In this document: one piece after another, positions 1 through 8,286 of the stretch
How positions within the stretch are numbered: position 1 is the first letter of the stretch
How the letters are laid out: each line of letters begins with the position of its first letter
Translations under genes and position numbers: made by a program
Notes under the pieces: generated by a model
Told to the model about the DNA's origin: nothing
The model's database searches: none
The model's input: the letters and a program-made list of their open reading frames with translations, nothing else
NCBI GenBank assembly: GCA_001774495.1
Contig: MFAE01000009.1
Coordinates: 1-38,935 of the forward strand
Reading direction: 5' to 3'
Length of the DNA: 38,935 nt
Source: Candidatus Campbellbacteria bacterium RIFOXYC2_FULL_35_25
GTDB lineage: Bacteria; Patescibacteriota; Minisyncoccia; Phycocordibacterales; UBA12079

Positions 1-1659
1 CCCTCCAGGGCCAGTAAAGGTTCCTGTGTAGGTCGTGGTGGTACTTGGTGAGACGTTTTTTGAACTGTTAGCAGAAACTGAACCGATGCCTTGGTTGATC
101 GAAACTGAGGTTACGTTAGTAGAAGTCCAAGACAAAGTAGAAGAGCCTCCGGCTGTGATAGTGGAAGGGCTAACTGTCATATTACAGGTAGGGGCGACAG
201 GTGGTATATATTTAAATAAAGCACAGATTGGATAAACACTATTAGCACTTGACGTATCGGGGTAAACGCTATGGAAAGCATTTGCATAAGCAACTCCTGC
301 AGGAACAATTAAATTATTATCAACTACTCCAGACCAACTAGCAACAGCTACTTTATCTTGCAGGTCCTGCGTACTAGAAGTTTTTTGTAATAAATTTCCA
401 CTGCTATCAGTCAATTCAACATAAAATCTTTCATTGGGTTGAGTGACGCTTACACGAGTACTGTAACCATCGTAAGACATTAACTCTACTCTATAATTAC
501 CAGCAGGTATTATTTTAGCAGCAACCTGTCTTGCAGAACTCAAACTACCACTAGATAAAAGCTTAGTTGTCGCGGTATAATTCACAAGAATATCATTAGC
601 TCCTGCTACGAAAGGACAAGAAGGTTTAACAGGGGTCACTGTGATAGTCTTAGAACAAGTAGTACTCCCTCCAGGGCCAGTAAAGGTTCCTGTGTAGGTC
701 GTGGTGGTACTTGGTGAGACGTTTTTTGAACTGTTAGCAGAAACTGAACCGATGCCTTGGTTGATAGTTACGGAAGTAACGTTGGCTGAGGTCCAGGAAA
801 GGGTTGAGGAGTTTCCGTCTACTATGGTTGATGGACTAGCATTCATGGTACAAGTCGGAGCTGGTGATGGTATTTTTTGAAATAAAGCACAAATTGGTAT
901 AATACTATTAGAAATTGATGTATCTGGATAAACAGTATGCCAGGACTTAACAGTAACTACGCCTGAAGGAATAGAAAGATTATTATCGACAGTTCCTGAC
1001 CAAGAAGCACTGGTCACATAATCTTGTAAATCAGGGGTGCTAGAAGTTGTTTGCAAGGTCGAGCCAGAACTACTTATTAATTTAACATAGAACTTTTCGT
1101 TAGGCTGTGCTGTGGCTGTCGCCCGATTGGAAGAACCGTCATAAGACATTAACTTTACAATATAATTACCTGCAGGAACTGATTTAGAAACAGCTTCGTA
1201 AGCAGAGCTTAAACTACCATTAGAAAGAAGGGTTTTACTAAAATTGACAATGACATCGTTTGGTCCTGCCGTAAAAGGACAAGAAGGTTTAACAGGGGTC
1301 ACTGTGATAGTCTTAGAACAAGTAGTACTCCCTCCAGGGCCAGTAAAGGTTCCTGTGTAGGTCGTGGTGGTACTTGGTGAGACGTTTTTTGAACTGTTAG
1401 CAGAAACTGAACCGATGCCTTGGTTGATAGTTACGGAAGTAACGTTGGCTGAGGTCCAGGAAAGGGTTGAGGAGTTTCCGTCTACTATGGTTGATGGACT
1501 AGCTGTCATTGTGCAGGTAGGTGCAGGATCGGAACAAGCAGGAGCAACCGTCGTTGCGTGAGTCAAAAGAACAGGTACAAAAAAAGAACCGAAAGAAATG
1601 AAACCTAAAATAATCAAAGAGAGTCTGGTAGGACTCACTTTATGTTGTGAATTTTTCAT
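1..1659 (-). CDS. Secreted/surface repeat protein with Ig-like/PKD-like domains, partial (3' end beyond left edge)
   Basis: Minus frame opens at ATG 1659 (MKNSQHKVSPTRLSLIILGFISFGSFFVPVLLTHATT, signal-peptide-like) and stays open for 553 codons to base 1. Repeated PTCTM.ASPSTIVDGNSSTLSWTSANVTSVTINQGIGSVSANSSKNVSPSTTTTYTGTFTGPGGSTTCSKTITV. Absent from the ORF track, probably because it has no stop in the window. Confidence 0.85.
   Translation of the reverse strand, partial: MKNSQHKVSPTRLSLIILGFISFGSFFVPVLLTHATTVAPACSDPAPTCTMTASPSTIVDGNSSTLSWTSANVTSVTINQGIGSVSANSSKNVSPSTTTTYTGTFTGPGGSTTCSKTITVTPVKPSCPFTAGPNDVIVNFSKTLLSNGSLSSAYEAVSKSVPAGNYIVKLMSYDGSSNRATATAQPNEKFYVKLISSSGSTLQTTSSTPDLQDYVTSASWSGTVDNNLSIPSGVVTVKSWHTVYPDTSISNSIIPICALFQKIPSPAPTCTMNASPSTIVDGNSSTLSWTSANVTSVTINQGIGSVSANSSKNVSPSTTTTYTGTFTGPGGSTTCSKTITVTPVKPSCPFVAGANDILVNYTATTKLLSSGSLSSARQVAAKIIPAGNYRVELMSYDGYSTRVSVTQPNERFYVELTDSSGNLLQKTSSTQDLQDKVAVASWSGVVDNNLIVPAGVAYANAFHSVYPDTSSANSVYPICALFKYIPPVAPTCNMTVSPSTITAGGSSTLSWTSTNVTSVSINQGIGSVSANSSKNVSPSTTTTYTGTFTGPGG
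611..840. repeat. 230-bp direct repeat, copy identical to 1274..1503
   Basis: See 1274..1503. Confidence 0.9.
1274..1503. repeat. 230-bp direct repeat, copy identical to 611..840
   Basis: Identical by eye from aaaggacaagaagg to gttgatggactagc in both copies; spacing about 663 bp. A third partial copy starts at base 1 and matches for about 100 bp. Confidence 0.9.
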
Positions 1660-1791
1660 AATTTTTAATACACTTAATAAAATATTAAAAAACAAGCCCT
1701 AAACCTTTATTTAACCTATATATATCACAAATAGGGACGAAAGTAAAGGTTTTTACCCTAAAATTATAACAAACGATCCTAAACAAAAAAG

Positions 1792-1820
1792 TTGACAAAA
1801 GTAAACAACTCCTATATGAT
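1792..1820 (+). promoter_or_regulatory. Sigma70-type promoter of the 129-aa ORF
   Basis: TTGACA (1792-1797), 17-nt spacer, TATGAT (1815-1820). Confidence 0.7.
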
Positions 1821-1886
1821 TTTTTTCAGATGTACAAAATATTTCGGTGATTGGCACCGAAATAAAAAAGTTGTTAGGGGGAAAAC

Positions 1887-2276
1887 ATGAAAAAGATGCA
1901 AGTAGAAGGTTTGCCAACATTCGTGGCATGTGGAGGCACCGGTATGGGTTGCCTAGCAATTCAACCTCGCGAAGGCGGAGGGTTCGCGATCCTGAACACG
2001 AATAATCCGAGCAAGTTGCTCAAGATTTCTGCCAGAAATCTTGCCGCTTTCTTTGGAGTCGTGACGAAAACATCCTCTTGGAGAAGAGATGTTTACCAAG
2101 AATGGGGGTTCAAGCTCGAAAGAGGAAGAGACCCCAAAAAAGGTGATCTTTTCCTCGTTTGCAACAGCAACGATGGCTGCCGTGTGGTAGCTTCCGAGGG
2201 GGAATGGCAAGAATTTCTCAAAGAAATCGGCAAAGGGCAGTTTGGCGAACTACTTCCTGGTTCACTCCAGCATTAA
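1887..2276 (+). CDS. Hypothetical small protein, 129 aa
   Basis: SD-like AGGGGG just upstream of ATG, consensus promoter, terminator-like hairpin after stop. Confidence 0.75.
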   Translation: MKKMQVEGLPTFVACGGTGMGCLAIQPREGGGFAILNTNNPSKLLKISARNLAAFFGVVTKTSSWRRDVYQEWGFKLERGRDPKKGDLFLVCNSNDGCRVVASEGEWQEFLKEIGKGQFGELLPGSLQH

Positions 2277-2296
2277 TCCCATAAGGGAAACGAACA

Positions 2297-2325
2297 AAGG
2301 GGCACGCTTAGGCGGGCCCCTTCAT
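2297..2325 (+). terminator. Terminator-like hairpin after the 129-aa ORF
   Basis: AAGGGGC...GCCCCTT followed by a T-rich but imperfect tract. Confidence 0.5.
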
Positions 2326-2556
2326 TAATTATAGAAACAAAACTTTTAGATGCGTCAATTGTGGAATTTTTAACGTTTCAGCATCATCTGAAGTTGCATA
2401 ACAATTTGAATAAAGCGTAGCGAAACCAGATATGCAGTGTTGTGTGATGTTAGAATCAAAGACATTAAACGGCTAAATGATCAACAAATCTAAAAGTCTA
2501 TTAACATACTCTACCAAATTACTATCGCCGTCGTCATAAATTTTAATTTCGCACAA

Positions 2557-4668
2557 CTAAACATTAATATTCGCCATCTTAGCATTCGTTTGAATGAAAT
2601 TTTTCCTTGGAGCCACTTCGGAACCCATTAATTTATCAAAAACTCTATCGGCTTCTTCCGCATCTTCAATAGTAATTCTTTTCAAAATTCTCTTATCTAT
2701 ATCCATCGTAGTTTCAAATAATTCCTCTGGATTCATCTCACCAAGACCCTTATACCTTTGAATAGAAACTTTCTGTGTCTTTTTTGATTTGTCACCCTTT
2801 TTACCACCCTCTTTTTCAGACCCTTCTTCTTCATCTTCTTTCTCCTCCTCATCTATATCTCCATCACTTGGCCCCTCTTCGGCAATTTCTTCCACCGCAG
2901 ACAAATCAACACCTATTTCTTTCAAATAACTTTCTTTTTCTTCATCAGTGTAAACATACTTAACTGTTTTTCCTTGTTTGATTTTATACAAAGGCGGTTG
3001 AGCAACATAGATGTAGCCGTTTTCTATAAGTGACTTAAAGTGGCGATAAAACAAAGTTAGAAGCAAGGCCATGATATGTTCACCATCAACGTCGGCATCG
3101 GTCGCGATAATAACTTTATGATATCTCAATTTTTCTATATCAAAAGTATCACCAATAGCAGTTCCTAGAGCTACTACTAAATTTTTTATTTCTTGAGAAG
3201 CCAACATTCTATCGAGTCTGGCTCTTTCAACATTTAAAATTTTTCCTCGCAAAGGCAAAATAGCCTGGGTCCTTCTGTCTCTTCCTTGTTTTGCAGAACC
3301 ACCCGCAGAATCTCCCTCAACAATAAATAATTCAGATTCTTCAGCTTTTCTTGTCTGGCAATCGGCCAACTTCCCTGGTAAAGTCCACCCTTCCAGTGCA
3401 CCCTTTCTTAAGACGCTGTCTTTTGCTGCTTTCGCTGCTTTTCGCGCCTTCAAAGCCAAAACAACCTTATTTATCATGGCTTTAGCGTCGTCAGGATTCT
3501 CCTCTAAGAAAGAGTTGAAGGCTTCGCTAAAAACACTTTCTACCAAACCTCTAGCTTCAACTGTACCAAGTTTTGATTTAGTTTGCCCTTCAAATTGGAC
3601 GTCTCTCAATTTAACAGAAACTACAGCCGTAAGACCTTCGAGAACATCATCCCCGGTAAAGTTTTCTTCTTTTTCTTTGATAAGATTATTTTTTCTACCG
3701 TATGAATTTAGGGCCCGAGTCAAAGCGGTCTTAAACCCAGTTAGGTGAGTTCCCCCTTCTGGTGTTGAAGTATTATTAGCAAAAGAAACTATCCTTGAAG
3801 AAATGTCATCTACATATTGCAAAGCCACCTCGACTCCTTCTACTCCGTCAGGACTTTTTTCAACATAAAAAATATTCTTATGTACTGGTTTTTGATTTTG
3901 ATTATAAAATTCAACCAAAGACAAAAGCCCTCCTTCAAAATAAAAAGTTGTGGAAGGAACTTCTAGCCCCAGCTCACTGAAAAGGAAAGCTTTGCTGTCA
4001 TCAATCTTTCCCTCGTATTCACGAGCATCAACAACAACGATTTTCATTCCCTTCACAAGATAAGCCTGTTGTCGCAAATGGCCGGTAATTTTTTTCCAAT
4101 CGTATTCTATTTCTGGGAAAATTAGTGGGTCTGCTTCAAAGGTAACAATAGTTCCATGTTCTTTAGAAGAACCAATCTTTTTAACACTGGCTTTCTTTTT
4201 TCCTGCACCATACTCCTGCATGTGGACTCCGCCATCGCGGTGAACCACAACTTTTGTATAAGAAGAGAGTGCGTTTACAACAGAAGCACCTACCCCGTGT
4301 AAACCACCAGAAACTTGGTAACCCTCTCCTCCGAATTTACCCCCGGCATGAAGAGTTGTCATAATCGTTTCAAGAGCTGAAACTTTTGTTTGTTTGTGAA
4401 TATCTACCGGAATACCTCGTCCGTTATCAGTAACTCTAACTCTATTTCCTGGCAAAAGAACTACTTCGGCAATATTGGCATGCCCACCCATAGCTTCATC
4501 TCGAGCATTGTCAAAAATTTCCCAAATCAAGTGATGCAACCCCTCTAGCCCTGTCGTACCAATATACATTCCTGGACGTTTTCTTACCGGTTCAAGACCT
4601 TCAAGAATTGTGATATCTTGAGCTCCGTATGAGGATTTTTTTGTTTTTTCTTCAGGTTTTTTTACCAT
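2557..4668 (-). CDS. gyrB: DNA gyrase subunit B (type IIA topoisomerase B subunit)
   Basis: LEGLEPVRKRPGMYIG, NARDEAMGG, GGLHGVGASVVNALS, VEGDSAGGSAKQGRDR, QRYKGLGEMNPEELFETTM. Confidence 0.95.
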   Translation of the reverse strand: MVKKPEEKTKKSSYGAQDITILEGLEPVRKRPGMYIGTTGLEGLHHLIWEIFDNARDEAMGGHANIAEVVLLPGNRVRVTDNGRGIPVDIHKQTKVSALETIMTTLHAGGKFGGEGYQVSGGLHGVGASVVNALSSYTKVVVHRDGGVHMQEYGAGKKKASVKKIGSSKEHGTIVTFEADPLIFPEIEYDWKKITGHLRQQAYLVKGMKIVVVDAREYEGKIDDSKAFLFSELGLEVPSTTFYFEGGLLSLVEFYNQNQKPVHKNIFYVEKSPDGVEGVEVALQYVDDISSRIVSFANNTSTPEGGTHLTGFKTALTRALNSYGRKNNLIKEKEENFTGDDVLEGLTAVVSVKLRDVQFEGQTKSKLGTVEARGLVESVFSEAFNSFLEENPDDAKAMINKVVLALKARKAAKAAKDSVLRKGALEGWTLPGKLADCQTRKAEESELFIVEGDSAGGSAKQGRDRRTQAILPLRGKILNVERARLDRMLASQEIKNLVVALGTAIGDTFDIEKLRYHKVIIATDADVDGEHIMALLLTLFYRHFKSLIENGYIYVAQPPLYKIKQGKTVKYVYTDEEKESYLKEIGVDLSAVEEIAEEGPSDGDIDEEEKEDEEEGSEKEGGKKGDKSKKTQKVSIQRYKGLGEMNPEELFETTMDIDKRILKRITIEDAEEADRVFDKLMGSEVAPRKNFIQTNAKMANINV

Positions 4669-4825
4669 ATTTTAAGTGTTTTTTAGTCAAAAAATATAAG
4701 CGAAGCATTCGCCTAATTAAAGATATTATAGCAAAAAAGGGTTATTTTTACTAGCGAATTATCCACTTTTTAGAGGGGTTAGGGTATAGGATTAAGGGGA
4801 TAGAAAATAATTTTTTATTAAAAAA

Positions 4826-5389
4826 TTATTTTACAAAAATAGCTAATCGACGCCAATATTTTTTGAAGGTATTTATATCAACAAAAAGATTTTCCCCTCC
4901 TTGCCCGCCCGAAGGATTAGGGTCTTCTCCTTCATAATCTGGATCATTATAATAGAAGCCTTTTAATTCTTGTTCGTCTTCCTTAAACCCAGTTAAAACC
5001 ACCGTGTGAAATTTTTTTTCTTCAGTCCATTTCCTTATAGTAGAAATCAAAACTGGCTTGTCTCCTCTTAGTGAAGAAATTATTTCCTCGATTCCTTGCT
5101 CTAAAAGTTTTTCTGATTTAATTTTATCTTCTGACTTAAATTCTTTTCTTTCTAAACTCACCCCAAAATTTTTCGCTACATTAATAAGTTCTTGATGAAT
5201 CCACCCATACTCACCAAAAGCCCCTCTCTCATTTGCAGATAAAACAAAATCACTTACAGACGTCTCGCTTGGCTTCATAAAATCTAAAACCATTTTTAAA
5301 CAAACAGCCCCACAAGCTCGCGGTTTCCAATGTTCATCTTTTACGTCATCGTATTGAGAATAATATGGAATATCTAATTTTTTTATCAT
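4826..5389 (-). CDS. C39-like (papain-fold) peptidase family protein
   Basis: DIPYYSQYDD...ACGAVCLKMVLDF (Cys), FHTVVLTGF (His), YYNDPDYEG (Asp). Confidence 0.7.
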   Translation of the reverse strand: MIKKLDIPYYSQYDDVKDEHWKPRACGAVCLKMVLDFMKPSETSVSDFVLSANERGAFGEYGWIHQELINVAKNFGVSLERKEFKSEDKIKSEKLLEQGIEEIISSLRGDKPVLISTIRKWTEEKKFHTVVLTGFKEDEQELKGFYYNDPDYEGEDPNPSGGQGGENLFVDINTFKKYWRRLAIFVK

Positions 5390-5391
5390 AT

Positions 5392-5601
5392 TTAAATTTC
5401 ATTCAAAAGGTTATTAATATCCTGATTCCCTTCTTCCTGTTGGCTCTTTGCATTCTCTGCATTTTCTAAAACATTATCAATTCCACCACTCTCTTTTATG
5501 GCTTGATTCCCTGGACTGGCGTAATAAAAACCACCACTAACGGCTATCGCTATAATCGCCACAACGATTAAAATTCCAATCAAACCAAATCCTTTTTTCA
5601 C
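5392..5601 (-). CDS. Small type IV pilin-like / single-TM protein, 69 aa
   Basis: MKKGFGLIGILIVVAIIAIAVSGGFYY resembles a class III prepilin N-terminus. Confidence 0.6.
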   Translation of the reverse strand: MKKGFGLIGILIVVAIIAIAVSGGFYYASPGNQAIKESGGIDNVLENAENAKSQQEEGNQDINNLLNEI

Positions 5602-5628
5602 GTGTCTATAAATTAATTATAAAATAAA

Positions 5629-6465
5629 CTACAAATCACAAAATTGCCGTACCTGTTTTTCAAAATCAACATCCTCGTAATCAACATCCTGGTTATTCAC
5701 ATGGTGACATTCTTTAACTTCTTTAAACTCCATGTCCGTTGAAATTAACTTCATTTCATATAACACATCATCAAAATACCCCGGTAAAAGAGACTTGTAC
5801 GTAAGGGGAAAATCCAAATCAGAGATATCTTCGACTCTTCTGGTTAATACATTAGTACAATTACTAAACAATGTATTATAAAACTTTGGCTGAGCATAAA
5901 TTCCATTGATGTCTTCTGCTATTTTTAAGAAAAGTTCTTTTGCTTTTTCATCATCAGCGATTGTAGGATAAATATAAACCCTCTCTCCTCGTACATTTGT
6001 TCGTAACCCAACAATATCCCTTTCACTACCAACTACATATATTATTTCAAATGTTCTAAATAATCCCCAAAAAGGAGAAAATTCTTCCCCTAACTCCCTT
6101 CTAGTTTCCATCGAAATTACGATGTGTCTGCCATCAAGAAAACCAAAACTTAAAAAAATATGTGCCAATCCTTCAAAATCAGAAAAATGAGAAATAACAA
6201 CATCAACATTTTGTATGTCACTTAGTTTATACTCTTGGGTAATATAATTTTTATCCACACTCCCGTCTTCTTTCCAGATAAAATCTCTAAAATTTGTAAT
6301 ACTGATAGTATTATCAACAACATCAATTTTTGGTAACTGTTCTTGTCCCTCTTCCCAGCTTCTATCATGGCTCGGTTTTCTTAAAAGAATTATGGTCATA
6401 AAAACCAAAAGAGCAAAAACCAAACAAACTATAATAATCTTTTTTATATTTATTTTTTTTCTCAC
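5629..6465 (-). CDS. Membrane-anchored DUF4105-like protein
   Basis: N-terminal TM segment; FYNTLFSNCTNVLTRRV motif typical of DUF4105. Confidence 0.55.
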   Translation of the reverse strand: MRKKINIKKIIIVCLVFALLVFMTIILLRKPSHDRSWEEGQEQLPKIDVVDNTISITNFRDFIWKEDGSVDKNYITQEYKLSDIQNVDVVISHFSDFEGLAHIFLSFGFLDGRHIVISMETRRELGEEFSPFWGLFRTFEIIYVVGSERDIVGLRTNVRGERVYIYPTIADDEKAKELFLKIAEDINGIYAQPKFYNTLFSNCTNVLTRRVEDISDLDFPLTYKSLLPGYFDDVLYEMKLISTDMEFKEVKECHHVNNQDVDYEDVDFEKQVRQFCDL

Positions 6466-6499
6466 AAAATAAATAATAACACAAATTTAAATGTATAGA

Positions 6500-6541
6500 A
6501 TAAGAAAACCCGCAGAACGAGCTTTCTCGTTTGCGGGTTAA
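6500..6541 (-). terminator. Intrinsic terminator of the 90-aa ORF
   Basis: Minus strand: AACCCGCAAACGAGAAAGCTCGTTCTGCGGGTTTTC. Confidence 0.75.
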
Positions 6542-6814
6542 TCACTTCTTGAAACCAAGGATGATAATCTTTATACCGATAAAGACGATTCCAATGGTCA
6601 AGATTGATTGAAGGAGATCTTCTGTTCCCTTTGGGTTCAGCTTATGCAAACCCATTGCAGCAATGACCCCTAAATAAAGCGGGGACCACTTGATCAGGAA
6701 CCTTCTAACGGGCCTCCAGATCTGGAGAACCATATCCCTGAGCATCCTCCCAAAAAAACGGAAGATTGCCCAGATGATGTTCCACAAACCTGTGAAGAAT
6801 CTATTCCATGTCAT
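6542..6814 (-). CDS. Small membrane protein, 90 aa (start revised from the 115-aa track ORF)
   Basis: ATG at 6814 (MTWNRFFTGLWNIIWAIFRFF) preceded by GAGGTGAG SD; the track start lies at the promoter. Confidence 0.7.
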   Translation of the reverse strand: MTWNRFFTGLWNIIWAIFRFFGRMLRDMVLQIWRPVRRFLIKWSPLYLGVIAAMGLHKLNPKGTEDLLQSILTIGIVFIGIKIIILGFKK

Positions 6815-6860
6815 ATCTCTCACCTCGTTGATGTTTATATAAACTACATTTCTATTATAA

Positions 6861-6889
6861 ATTATAGCAATAATTGATGTAATTGTCAA
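6861..6889 (-). promoter_or_regulatory. Sigma70-type promoter of the 90-aa ORF
   Basis: Minus strand TTGACA, 17-nt spacer, TATAAT. Confidence 0.8.
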
Positions 6890-6945
6890 TACTTTTGCTT
6901 CAAACCCCTTTAAAAACTAGGGCTTTTCTCGCGGAATGCTCATAT

Positions 6946-6988
6946 AAATAAAAATCCACAGTAGCTGGGCTACTGTGGATTTTTATTT
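6946..6988. terminator. Bidirectional intrinsic terminator
   Basis: Perfect 19-bp stem AAATAAAAATCCACAGTAG/CTACTGTGGATTTTTATTT, 5-nt loop. Confidence 0.85.
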
Positions 6989-7003
6989 ATTCTAGAAAAA
7001 AGT

Positions 7004-7123
7004 TTATTTATGTTTTTTGCTAGCTTTTACTGCCAACATCTCACGTTTTACCTCAAGTCTTTTTTTTGTCTTTGTTGACCTTGATGTCCTCCCCTTTTCT
7101 ATTCCTGTTATTCTTTTTGCCAT
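7004..7123 (-). CDS. Very small basic protein, 39 aa
   Basis: MAKRITGIEKGRTSRSTKTKKRLEVKREMLAVKASKKHK*, ending 16 nt before the 6946..6988 terminator; below the ORF track cutoff. Confidence 0.5.
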   Translation of the reverse strand: MAKRITGIEKGRTSRSTKTKKRLEVKREMLAVKASKKHK

Positions 7124-7263
7124 AATATTTTTTAAGCTTACAGTTGACAGTTTACCCCCACATCTTTCTTTTTTTAAAAAAGGTGTGGGGGTTTACAGCC
7201 AACAGATTTTTATAAATTTACCTAATTATACACTTTTTTTTCTTTTTGTCTTTATTTTTTATG

Positions 7264-7292
7264 TTGACATTGTTACAAATTGAGTTTATTAT
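7264..7292 (+). promoter_or_regulatory. Sigma70-type promoter of the 94-aa ORF
   Basis: TTGACA, 17-nt spacer, TATTAT. Confidence 0.7.
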
Positions 7293-7356
7293 CCTTAACG
7301 GAAACGAGCTAGGGTTGTAAATCTTTTAACTTTTTAGTAAAGGAGAAAAAGAAGTT

Positions 7357-7641
7357 ATGGCTTCTAAAAAACAAAAGAAAAAAGAAAACGGAAGTATTTG
7401 CAAGATCACCGCTCTTCGCCGCAAGGGAGGAGCATGGAAACCGCTCGAGGTTTCCCTGCTCAGTAAATTCCTTGAGACCCAAATCAGCCAGAATCCGGAT
7501 TATCCCGAATATCTGCTAATGCGAGGGCATCATACTGACCAAGCTACCTTAAAAATCGTTGGGAAGATTCTCCCTCATACATCTTCACACTTTATGGGGG
7601 CAGATAGCCCAAGACTTCCCTTCCATCCAGGGTTTGCATAG
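7357..7641 (+). CDS. Hypothetical small protein, 94 aa
   Basis: AAGGAG SD upstream of ATG, terminator 19 nt after the stop. Confidence 0.75.
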   Translation: MASKKQKKKENGSICKITALRRKGGAWKPLEVSLLSKFLETQISQNPDYPEYLLMRGHHTDQATLKIVGKILPHTSSHFMGADSPRLPFHPGFA

Positions 7642-7659
7642 CCATCCCCTCCAAGAAAA

Positions 7660-7697
7660 CCCAGGCCCCGCCGATTTCGGCAAGGCCTGGGTTTTAA
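7660..7697 (+). terminator. Intrinsic terminator
   Basis: CCCAGGCC...GGCCTGGG TTTTAATTTT. Confidence 0.85.
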
Positions 7698-7725
7698 TTT
7701 TAAATAATATAAAACAAACTACCTC

Positions 7726-7753
7726 TTGACCTTAGTAGGGGAATATGTATAAA
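7726..7753 (+). promoter_or_regulatory. Sigma70-type promoter of the interrupted small ORF
   Basis: TTGACC, 16-nt spacer, TATAAA. Confidence 0.55.
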
Positions 7754-7799
7754 TAGTGAGAGACTCAGTATTTCCAACAAATTTACCAAGGAGCAATTT

Positions 7800-8063
7800 A
7801 TGACTTCGAAATCAATCCTGTCAGTTTCTGGCCAAATGGTTCAGGTAAATAGCTCAGCAGAGGCATGCCAAGCCTTTGGAGCGAGTCCTGGTCAACGTGT
7901 TTGACACCCTCTTGCCGGCGTAGGTTACGCCGTAGGTGTAGCACCCCCCGAAGCAGAAAAGTGTTCTTATTCGTCCCCGAGTCAATTATGGTGCATTTTC
8001 GACAAGTTTGGAGGAAAGGCAATCAGTGTCAATTCTGTGTCCTTAGTCGTTCCCGCCCCCTGA
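7800..8063 (+). pseudogene. Small ORF (86 sense codons) interrupted by one in-frame TGA (7902-7904); nonsense allele or recoded gene
   Basis: AAGGAG SD, ATG 7800; MTSKSILSVSGQMVQVNSSAEACQAFGASPGQRV*HPLAGVGYAVGVAPPEAEKCSYSSPSQLWCIFDKFGGKAISVNSVSLVVPAP*. Same frame continues past the TGA to a stop 19 nt before a terminator. Confidence 0.6.
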
Positions 8064-8082
8064 CGTTCCAGGCAACAATAGT

Positions 8083-8125
8083 AGTGCCGTCCAGACCTTT
8101 TGGTTACTGGGCGGCACTTTTTTTA
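8083..8125 (+). terminator. Intrinsic terminator
   Basis: AGTGCCGTCCAG...CTGGGCGGCACT TTTTTTT. Confidence 0.85.
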
Positions 8126-8179
8126 TTCCTATTTTTCTATCTATACCCATTTTTAAATAAAATTAGATTTATCAAAACA

Positions 8180-8209
8180 TTGACATAAAGTATCTTTTCA
8201 TAGTATAAT
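8180..8209 (+). promoter_or_regulatory. Sigma70-type promoter of the 79-aa ORF
   Basis: TTGACA, 18-nt spacer, TATAAT. Confidence 0.8.
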
Positions 8210-8286
8210 ATATATAGTTAGAAAGACTTCTAACTATCCCACACCGTAGGGTTTACGGTAATGTTCTTTGCAAGGAGGTTTATATC

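Noticed and set aside
1-1503. CRISPR array or transposon repeats
   Set aside because: Repeats are about 665 bp apart, in frame and coding; no short regular spacers or transposase.
35-1561. Plus-strand ORFs 35..235 and 1364..1561 as genes
   Set aside because: They are antisense to the repeats of the minus-strand surface protein; their similarity merely reflects the repeat.
7800-8063. Genome-wide UGA recoding (code 25, UGA=Gly)
   Set aside because: Long conserved genes show no in-frame TGA, and TGA terminates other ORFs here (e.g. 6542..6814). The in-frame TGA is local.
7798-8188. Track ORFs 7798..8022 (minus) and 7865..8188 (plus) as genes
   Set aside because: Neither has an SD or promoter in register; 7865..8188 runs through the terminator. 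The frame from ATG 7800 fits the local architecture better.
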